From Physcomitrium patens (lineage: Eukaryota > Streptophyta > Bryopsida > Funariales > Funariaceae): a stretch of 64,000 nt of DNA. The stretch spans positions 16,667,095 through 16,731,094 of the forward strand of contig NC_037260.1 of NCBI RefSeq assembly GCF_000002425.4. Direction: 5' to 3'. Shown here piece after piece: positions 56,727-64,000 of this stretch; the first letter of the stretch is position 1; every line of letters begins with the position of its first letter. The notes under the pieces are model-generated. The model searched no databases. It was given only the letters and a program-made list of their open reading frames with translations, and was not told where the DNA came from. A program made the translations under genes and the position numbers.

Positions 56727-57410
56727 AATAGTCATAGGAAGGATGTTCTAAAAAAATATTCGTATTTTTTTTTCTCAAATATATCTTGAAATTTTTGATA
56801 TTGGCTTAGAATGCCACTTGAAGTCTTTGCATTATCAAAAATGGATGTGGCATAAATGACACAAGATGATCTTTCTTTTGTAGCATGCAAGAAAGCTCTT
56901 GCATCTACAAAAATAAGTTTAATTGTACTAGATTTGTGATATTTTACTTAATAATCAACACTCTTAGTTATACTTTTAGAAAATTCAAGAGTACAAGAAA
57001 TCTAATCTATTCGAGGGTTGTATTTTTCTTACCATGATAAGTCTAAAATAATAAAACAAGAGAAAGATTTAATTGTATTAAATACTACAAAGCTATTATG
57101 ATCATCGGTTATTACTTTTATATAAAGAATTTTGCAAATAACATCTCCAGAAGATAATAGACGACCATCTATGATTTTTACATGAATCAATTTAGTTTTC
57201 CTCACTAAAAATATACTAAGTCTTTTAAAAAATTCTTCACTTAAGAAAACATACTGAGGCTCATAAGTCTAATAAGGTAGACAATTTGTAATGTTTAGGT
57301 CCTAAAATAATATTTAATATAAAACATGAAGAGGATTCTGAGGAGAGAATAGGACCTTCATTAGGTATTGTATAAGGTTCCAACCACATAATGTCGTATT
57401 GTAGTTGCTT
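56727..57410 (-). pseudogene. Element D: protease and pol start
   Basis: The minus strand matches element A from about 41044 to 41707 in broken frames. It includes the region before RT (KKNTNIFL-like), IGKY-like residues and the DSGAS area (near 57260). It ends where the pol start would be. It lies on the opposite strand from C and in line with the other D pieces. Confidence 0.75.
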
Positions 57411-57679
57411 ATAATATGTAAAAATTAATTAAAACATATATTATGTTTGTAAGTCTTAATGTGGATTAGAATGATTAATAAATAAATTTAAAGAGAATTG
57501 ATATAAGAAAATTTATTTGGAGGTTTATCTATTTTTATTATAGTGTCTATATTATGTAAGATTTAGATATTTAGTATAAAGTACCTGAGCACTATTTTCT
57601 TAATATCTCAAAAATCCAATATTCAAATATCATCAAACTTACGTACAAAGTTTACTAACATGAATTTACACATTTACTG

Positions 57680-58060
57680 AAATTTTGAGTCAAAACCTTA
57701 TCAAACTGCTCAAGATATAGCTCAAGACACAATCACTAGTAAACCGGGTCACTTACTACCCTTAGATTGCATATACTAACTTCAAAATCCAATAACTCCT
57801 TCATCCCAACTTAGAATCCAGCAAGTAGTATACAAAAAATATAGCCGCAAAAGTATTCTCTCCAATCCCAGTTGTTGATCCTCAATTGCCCTCTATATGC
57901 ATGCATTATATCAAAAAGAGTGACAGTAGCTCCTAAATCAACACCTTAACTTTGAGCAACTATATCTCCTTCATATAAACTCCAAATCATACAAGATGTA
58001 CACCAAAACCATAGCAAAAATCCAAACTTGCTGATCCTAGCCTTCAAAGCTCAAATGGGG
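57680..58060 (+). repeat. Two related modules of about 180 bp
   Basis: CTCCTTCAT near 57796 and again near 57969 each begin a stretch with AATC-x(3)-CAAG-x(2)-GTA and ATAGC, ending in TGATCCT. The units are diverged. They resemble in style the leader modules of family G but share no long string with them. No coding frame was seen. Confidence 0.45.
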
Positions 58061-58111
58061 CCGAAAAACTAAGCCAAATCTCTAATATGGCCTCGAGCAG
58101 CCTCCTCAAAG

Positions 58112-58140
58112 CCTATTGGTCATAATTTTTGACCAATAGG
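58112..58140. other. Short perfect hairpin
   Basis: CCTATTGGTCA (58112-58122) and TGACCAATAGG (58130-58140) form an 11-bp stem with a 7-base loop. There is no T-run or neighbouring gene that would make it a terminator. It may be a remnant of a transposon end. 58150-59100 is otherwise AT-rich with no gene. Confidence 0.5.
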
Positions 58141-59099
58141 AATGGAGTTTTTTTATCATCTATCTCCATTCATCTATATTAGTGCCCTAAATTATATTCT
58201 AAATACCAAATTAAAGAATCAAAATAAGACTTTAAGGGTCACCAATGTCTAGTGAAGGTGACTGTCAATATTTAAAGTTATTACCAATAAAAATCAATCT
58301 CAAAAGCTACTATCAAAAAAAAATAAAGTTATACAAATTCCAATAGTAATCCTTTTAAACAACCTCTTTTTAAAGTAGTAATTAAACTACATTCAACAAA
58401 CAACTAAAATCCAATAATACGGCTCTCACCATGTTGTTAAGTAAATTGTACATTAAATACATAATCAAATTATTTTTACATAGTATCCGAACCACAATAC
58501 GACAACACTTTTTCAACTACACTTTTTATGTACTGTTTAATGAATTCTAAGTCTATATGAAGGACTTATAGGACGTTGAAGACAATACATATAATTCAAA
58601 GGTAGTGAGTGAGTCATTTTGTTGATAGTAATAGTTGGAGCCATATCTCAAGTTTTTGGACAAATTTTTAGTTCAAAATTTCCACAAATGTGTGTTATTA
58701 AGTTAATAAGCTATAGATTAAAGTTTCATGGTATTTGAGTACTTAATTTGTGAAACATAAAAAAAATTACATGCAAGTAAATATAAGTAAGGATTTGAAG
58801 CTACTGTTAGGATTTTGACAATATCTCAAGATTTGTAACAAATTTGCAAATGAAATTTGTTTTGGTAAATTTTAAAATTATATCAATACTTCATGTAAAA
58901 TTTTAGTTTCTTTGGATGGTCCGATCATGAGATATAAACTGTTGAAGTTTAAGAAAAATTTTCCATAAGAATATATAAGGTTTTAAGATGTTTTATCATA
59001 TATTTGGATGTTGTTTTTTGTACCTAAGCTTATGTATTGATGTATTTGCCTTAAAAAGAAAAATAATATATATATAAACTTGGAACTTTAATATCTTAG

Positions 59100-59800
59100 A
59101 CTTCATTGAGCATTTAGTGGTAGCTAGAAGTCCAACGCTTTTTGGAAGAAAACTCTCTCTATCCCAATAATGCTCAATATTAAAGCTTATCTTATGCATT
59201 GTGAAATCAAAGAAGTTGTTGCAATTGATAGTTCATCTAGTTTAGATTGTATATTTATTCAATAGCATCAAACATTAGCACATGCTAAAATAAATATAAT
59301 ATAAGAAGCATAGGAAATGAAGCGTTTCGATGATTAAAGATCAAGGGTGAAAAGGATGACATATCTTTAAGAAAATTGTACATTATTAATAAGGCCCATA
59401 GGCAAATTTTTTTGCACAAGCATTTCAATATTATTTTAGATGTAATAGTATCTAAACTTGGTTTTTTAATTACAACTAATTTTGGTGGCACCAAATGGTT
59501 AATTGTATGGATTGATGAATATTCTAGTTACTATAACCTTACATTTCTTCAAATTAAAAACCACTCACATATGACTTATAAGACTTGAAAAGCAGAGGCA
59601 CTAAAAAAAATCAAAAGATAGGTGAAATTTCTTCTCTTTAATCAAGGCATTGAACTCTTAAATTATAAGTTTGGTTCGTATTTTAAGTCTCAAGGAAAAT
59701 AATATAATATCTAAGTGTGCCTCTTAATTATGAATAAAATTAAAATAGATTGAATTAGAAGCTATTGCTAAGAAATATTAAAGAATTTAAGGATTTTAGA
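59100..59800 (+). pseudogene. Copia integrase relic
   Basis: An open piece at 59376-59588 reads INKAHRQIFLHKHFNIILDV, then FGGTKWLIVWIDEYSSYYNL and TFLQIKNHS. This fits the K-x-H-R-x-x-F motif before the Copia integrase and the segment around its first catalytic Asp (normally F-I-D-D/E-Y-S-R). Further remnants (GIELLNYKFGSYFKSQGK) follow in another frame. No LTRs were found. Confidence 0.5.
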
Positions 59801-59926
59801 GAAATACCACTATAAAGTGAAATTATGAAGGTACAAAAGAAGTATTCTTGTAAGATATAAGTACCTTTGATATAAGTTTTATTGGTATTTTTTAAAATAA
59901 AAGAATAATATATAAGAAAGTTAAAG

Positions 59927-59933
<7 letters not shown>

Positions 59934-59969
<36 letters not shown>
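59934..59969. repeat. AT dinucleotide microsatellite
   Basis: About 18 uninterrupted AT units lie in AT-rich sequence between the Copia integrase relic and the Gypsy relic E2. Confidence 0.95.
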
Positions 59970-59976
<7 letters not shown>

Positions 59977-59999
59977 AAAAAATTATGTAAGTTAAGAAC

Positions 60000-62900
60000 A
60001 TTAAAAGATGATAAGAGGATTTTTGATGTTTATGAAGAAAATAGATTAAAAGATTATTTGGGATTAATTGCATCTATTGAATTAGGATATGATGATAAGA
60101 TTGTAAAAATTTATTTAAGGGAGGTTTATTCAATATTTGAATCTTTTCAAGTTCTTGAAGTTATTATATAAATAATATATAAAAAAAATAGATAAGAAGA
60201 TAAAATCAATTACCAAACCTCTATTAGAAGTTTTTATAGAATAAATAAAAGAAGTATCAAAATGAAGAGAGTTTAAGGAGTCTAAAGAATATTGGATATC
60301 AATTTATAAAAGAAACTTTTGAAGAATTAAAGATTAGATGCAATAGTTCTTTGTTTCAAGAAAAATTTGATTATTTTAAAGAAATGTTTACAAAATGTGG
60401 TAAATCAATTGCCTTTGGACCTCATGAAATAAGATGTGTTGATTTTAATATTATTGCATCTATGGTTATCTTCACAATACTTCATGTGACTTAGAACTTA
60501 TGGCTAATTTTTGTACCAAGGACACACTTGTCTAAATTGATGGAGTTATTGAAAGAAAAGATGCAAACAAAGATTTTGGAGCCTTTTTAATTTTATATTC
60601 TAATTGTTGGTTTATAGTGCCTAAGAAAAATTTATCATTATATTTTATTTAAGATATGTGGCCAATAAATATAGTAATTATTAGAAATAAAGGTACTAGA
60701 CCTTTAGTAGATGAGTTTACTAAAGCATTTGCAAGAAGGACAATTTGTTTGATAAGTGATTTATATTTGAGCTATTATCAGTTTCAACTTGCACATAGAA
60801 GTAGAAATTTAACTACAATTTGAATACCACTTGAGCTATTTATAATGTATATTCTTTCACAAGGTGCTACTAATTTAGTTGCATATATGATGAATGAAAT
60901 GAACAAGGTATTGAGAGACTTCATTCTTAAAAAAACTATACCTATTCAAGATAATGTTCCTATTAAAAGATGTAAAGAAGAAAAAAAAAATTATACTATA
61001 GATAAGAATGGATGTTGCAAGTATGTTGTTGATTATATTTTAGATTGTGAAAGGGTTTTATCTTGACTAAAAAAAAAATTATCTTACACTTTTGGAAGCA
61101 AAATCTACTTTTGAAGTACAAAAAGTAGTCATTATTAGATATTTATATGGATTTTATGGAAGAAAATCAGATTCAAGCAAAGTTCATACAATTGGAAGGA
61201 TAAAATATATATGTGACTCTTTATCAAAAGTACATAGGTTTTTAGGAGCTTGTGTATTTGTATTGTATATGGATTCTTCATTATGCTCATATAGCATATC
61301 CATTGCATAAATTATTATGTAAGGATTTTTAGATTAAATAGAAAAAAAAAATATATATATATTAAAGCAATGCAAAAGCTGAAGGTGTTATTATTGATGC
61401 CTCTAATTTTAAGAAGAATTAATTATGATTGTAATATATAAGTAATACTTATTGTAGATACTACTTCAATTATTATTAGATGGATTGCAGATCAAGGTGA
61501 TTTAAGTGGAAAAAAATTTGCAGTTCAATTTGGAGCTAATGTTTTAAAATACTCATCAACATGCATATTTGTAAATCAAAAGAGAAATATAAGAGGTTGT
61601 TTTGGCTATGAAAGCTAAAAAAAGATTATTTGATTGATATAGTGGTAGTAATTGAAATAAATTGCTTTCCATTGCTTGTAATGATTAGTAATTATTCAAC
61701 ACCAAATATTGCAATGTTAAAATAAATTTCTTATATTAAATTATTAAATCTAGAATTTAGGTTTGTTATTGAGAAAGACAATTCTATGGCATACATGTTG
61801 TCTTGAGTAAGATATAGAAGAGAAGATGAGATGGTTGAAGACATTAATGATATAAAATCAAAATTCTATTTAATATCAAATCTTAGCAAAGAAGTCAAGT
61901 TATTAATTTTAAAAGCTTTGTGAAAGAAAATTATTGTATATTGGTTATTATTTGAGTACTTTGACTAAACAAAAAAATTAATTTATAGAAAAATTTAAAC
62001 AAATAAGAAAAAAATCATCTAGTTTATTAATTCACAAAAGTTTTTTTTATAGAAGAGACCAAAAAAAGTAAATGAGGTGTTATAATAAGTAATTAGTAAT
62101 AAAAAAGAGAAAAAAAATCTGTTAAAAAGTTTTCATAATAGTTTATGAATAACTCAAAAGAAAATTTGGACTACTTTTGCTAAAATTAAAGAATAATATT
62201 GATAGAAAAATATATATCAAGATGTATTTTTATTTATAGAATCATATAAAATTGTCAAGCATATTATAATATACAACATTAACATGGCTTAGATTCAATA
62301 TATCTTTTGGCTATTTATTTTAAATAGGTTGTTGATTTGGTTATTATTGCACTTGGATTATAGCAAATGAGATATTTGATCTAGGCTCATGAAGATTTAT
62401 CAAACAAAGTAGAAGGTAGAGTATTGAGAATAAAGTCTAAAAAAGAAATTTATAGATTTTTTCTTAAAAAAATTTATACCATTATAGATGTGTAGAAAAA
62501 ATCATTGAAAATTTTGAAAATTTAAATATACAAGAAGCTCATGATTTCTTTGCAAGATAGAGAATTAAATAGAAAAGAAGCTTGTAAATTCTCTAAAAGA
62601 TGTGGAATTAAGTTGTCATTAATAATTACTAATAATCTTAAAGGAAATACAAAAAGTAAATGTAATCATTGACGAATTATAAAGAAATTAGTTAAATCTT
62701 ATAATAGAAAGGTAAGAAAGTGGTCTTGATTTTTACCATTTGTATGTAGATTGATTGAAAAATTCTAAGGTCAATAATAAGATATATGCCTATTGAGCTC
62801 AAAATAGGTCAAAAACCTATTATGCCAATTGAAGATAAAGTACTTACTTGAAGTGTGTTACATAGGAAGATGAATTGACAAAAAAGAAACTTTTAGCTAT

Positions 62901-63075
62901 TAAAATTCAATAAATTGATTAAAAATAAATAAATAAATAAATAATATTAGAAAAGCTAAAAAAAATATGGTTATAAAATAAAGCATAATTTTATTAGTAA
63001 AATTAATTGAGACCTAGGTAATTAAAGAAGGTGATTAAATTTTGGTCTATAATTGTTACAAATATACATATATAT
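60000..63075 (+). pseudogene. Divergent Ty3/Gypsy relic (copy E2): RT, RNase H, integrase
   Basis: Stretches in changing frames are FEELKIRCNSSLFQEKFDYF (60300), HEIRCVDFNIIASMVIF (60420-60470), SQGATNLVAYMMNEMNKVLR (60857-60915, motif B), QDNVPIKRC (decayed motif C), FYGRKSDSSKVHTIG and VHRFLGACVF (61150-61260). At 62490-62700 lies an integrase core in fragments. The same order occurs at 1-1000 and 4260-5300. The family is not the chromovirus of A, B and C. The relic is cut by the LTR at 63076. Confidence 0.7.
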
Positions 63076-63593
63076 TGTAGTAAATATCTATATGATTAGA
63101 TAGAAGTAGATGAAAGTAGATAAAAGTAGATTAATTTCATAATACCTTCTAAAAAAGCTCCTTAGAAGCTTCATAGATACTACTTTAATTTAATATGTGT
63201 TTGTAGTTGATTAATAGGTTAGAAACTTGATCAACAAGTTTATCATGTGTTGGTAGCTTGCGGAACAAGCTAACTATATAGTGCACATATAGAAAACTTA
63301 CCTTGCTAATTAAGATATGTGTCTTGTAAAGTCAATATATTTTAGAAGTCCTATAGGACATTGCTATGCAGTTCCTAGTTAAAAAGTATATATGGAGGCA
63401 AGAGTGAAGCCTTCTTCACTCTTGTCAATGTCTTTTTAGTCTTTAGTCTTGTTTTAAGATTTTTTAGTCTTCTTGTTTTTGTCAATAGCCATTCTAGTTC
63501 AATATTATATCATCTTTGAGTGACTTTCTAGTTCTTTTCGATGACACATGAGTGTATTGAGGATTTCTTTTTTTAAGATTTATATCTTTGATA
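63076..63593 (+). repeat. Chromovirus family A 5' LTR inserted in E2
   Basis: The LTR starts near TGTAGTAAATATC and ends TCTTTGATA. A TATATATGG box (63388) and the arms GGCAAGAGTGAA / TTCACTCTTGTC (63396-63426) are present. The sequence inside it is lost after the primer site; repeat F follows at about 63640. Confidence 0.75.
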
Positions 63594-63595
63594 CT

Positions 63596-63606
63596 TTGAC
63601 AAGAGT
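63596..63606 (+). other. Self-priming primer site of the 63 kb LTR
   Basis: TTGACAAGAGT lies two bases after the LTR end and is perfectly complementary to ACTCTTGTCAA at 63418-63428, 30 bases after TATA. The complementarity is retained in an otherwise degraded copy. Confidence 0.65.
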
Positions 63607-63639
63607 GCTAACTTATTCTTTTTTTCTTATTTTAAAAAT

Positions 63640-64000
63640 GAATAGAATGCACTTATTGTGCTTAAAACACAAATTTTATGAATTAATATTAGAATTTTAG
63701 GAAAAAATAGAAAATAGATTACTAGTAGCAGATAAGTAAAACAAACCTTCATAAAAGTTGCAAATGAGCATAGATTGAAGCATGTGAATAGTCAATCTTA
63801 GCATGAAAAGGTTTTTTGAAGACAATGTAGAGGTTTATTTTAGCTCACAACAACTATCTGTAATGCTTTATTTGTCATACCTTCTTTACACTCTTAAATC
63901 TGTTGTTATTGCATCAATAAAGAAAAAGCTTCAAACATGCTTGCCAAGTTGAGATCAAAATACATACCTTGTGTTCCACCAATATTTCCACTTGTAGCTC
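63640..64000. repeat. Unclassified dispersed repeat (F), copy 2
   Basis: 63640-63850 shares blocks with 6587-7200, including TTAGTATTAGAATTTTAGG-like and ACCTTCATAAAAGTT strings, and shares GAGGTTTATTTTAGCTCAC with 8755. The rest, to the window end, has no readable gene. Confidence 0.4.

Larger units (their letters stand above)
36838..57410 (-). mobile_element. Old chromovirus D, split by insertions A, B and C
   Basis: D survives as four pieces in consistent order on the minus strand. They are 36838-37108 (purine tract and end of 3' ORF), 43482-44836 (start of 3' ORF, chromodomain, integrase), 50984-51712 (zinc-binding domain, RNase H) and about 56727-57410 (protease and start of pol). Element A separates the first two with a perfect 5-bp duplication, B the next two with a near-perfect one, and C the last two. 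About 1 kb of RT is missing at the C junction. The 5' LTR and gag are not found to the right. Confidence 0.75.

Noticed and set aside
58112-58140. Hairpin as transcription terminator or small RNA gene
   Set aside because: There is no adjacent gene, no T-run and a short stem. The context is decayed non-coding DNA.
59934-59969. AT run as a possible replication origin or matrix attachment site
   Set aside because: It is a plain dinucleotide microsatellite without any accompanying element.
1-64000. CRISPR array, rRNA or tRNA genes
   Set aside because: No regularly spaced short direct repeats, no rRNA-like conserved blocks and no cloverleaf with conserved A and B boxes were noticed. A tRNA scan was not possible here.

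Overview
The window looks like nuclear heterochromatin of a eukaryote, most likely a land plant. The plant-style LTR retrotransposons (Ty1/Copia with 5-bp target duplications, a Ty3/Gypsy with a TGGCGCC primer site) support this. A chromodomain Ty3/Gypsy family of the Tf1/Sushi/Tcn1 style would fit a bryophyte, lycophyte or fern better than a flowering plant, but the species and even the lineage are inference. I can defend no host protein gene, rRNA, tRNA or CRISPR array. Almost everything recognisable is a retrotransposon at some stage of decay. Old copies are AT-rich and riddled with stops; the youngest still have CpG-rich coding sequence.

Layout. 1-5.3 kb: relics of a divergent Ty3/Gypsy (RT, then integrase), a head-to-head pair of LTRs of another family, and the 3' end of a chromovirus. 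5.9-15.4 kb: chromovirus LTR and pol relics, a gag of a third Gypsy type fused to chromovirus pol, and repeated leader modules in opposite orientations. 15367-21337: a nearly complete, inactive Ty1/Copia element with both LTRs and an imperfect 5-bp duplication. 22.1-26.6 kb: chromovirus and Copia relics on the minus strand. 27.0-28.1 and 31.2-34.8 kb: two GC-richer islands without a recognisable gene, sharing a minisatellite-like motif. 36.3-57.4 kb: a nest in which an old minus-strand chromovirus (D) was entered by three relatives: A (37109-43481, minus), B (44837-50983, plus) and C (51713-about 56726, plus, right end deleted). 59-64 kb: a Copia integrase relic and a second divergent Gypsy relic entered by a chromovirus LTR.

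How the parts work. Families A and B have the same plan: LTR, gag with a CCHC knuckle, pol in the -1 frame (protease, RT, RNase H, integrase, chromodomain), then an extra small ORF before the 3' LTR. The sequence just inside the 5' LTR is complementary over 11 nt to the predicted first bases of the element's own mRNA, about 30 nt after a TATA box. This is the arrangement of self-priming Tf1 of fission yeast and not of tRNA-primed elements. The predicted mRNA start also sits in the right arm of a 12-bp inverted repeat. The two families differ in these sequences but keep the complementarity.

The best candidates for something little described are this self-priming plus hairpin arrangement and the conserved 3' ORF. 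All alignments were made by eye; coordinates of decayed features are approximate.
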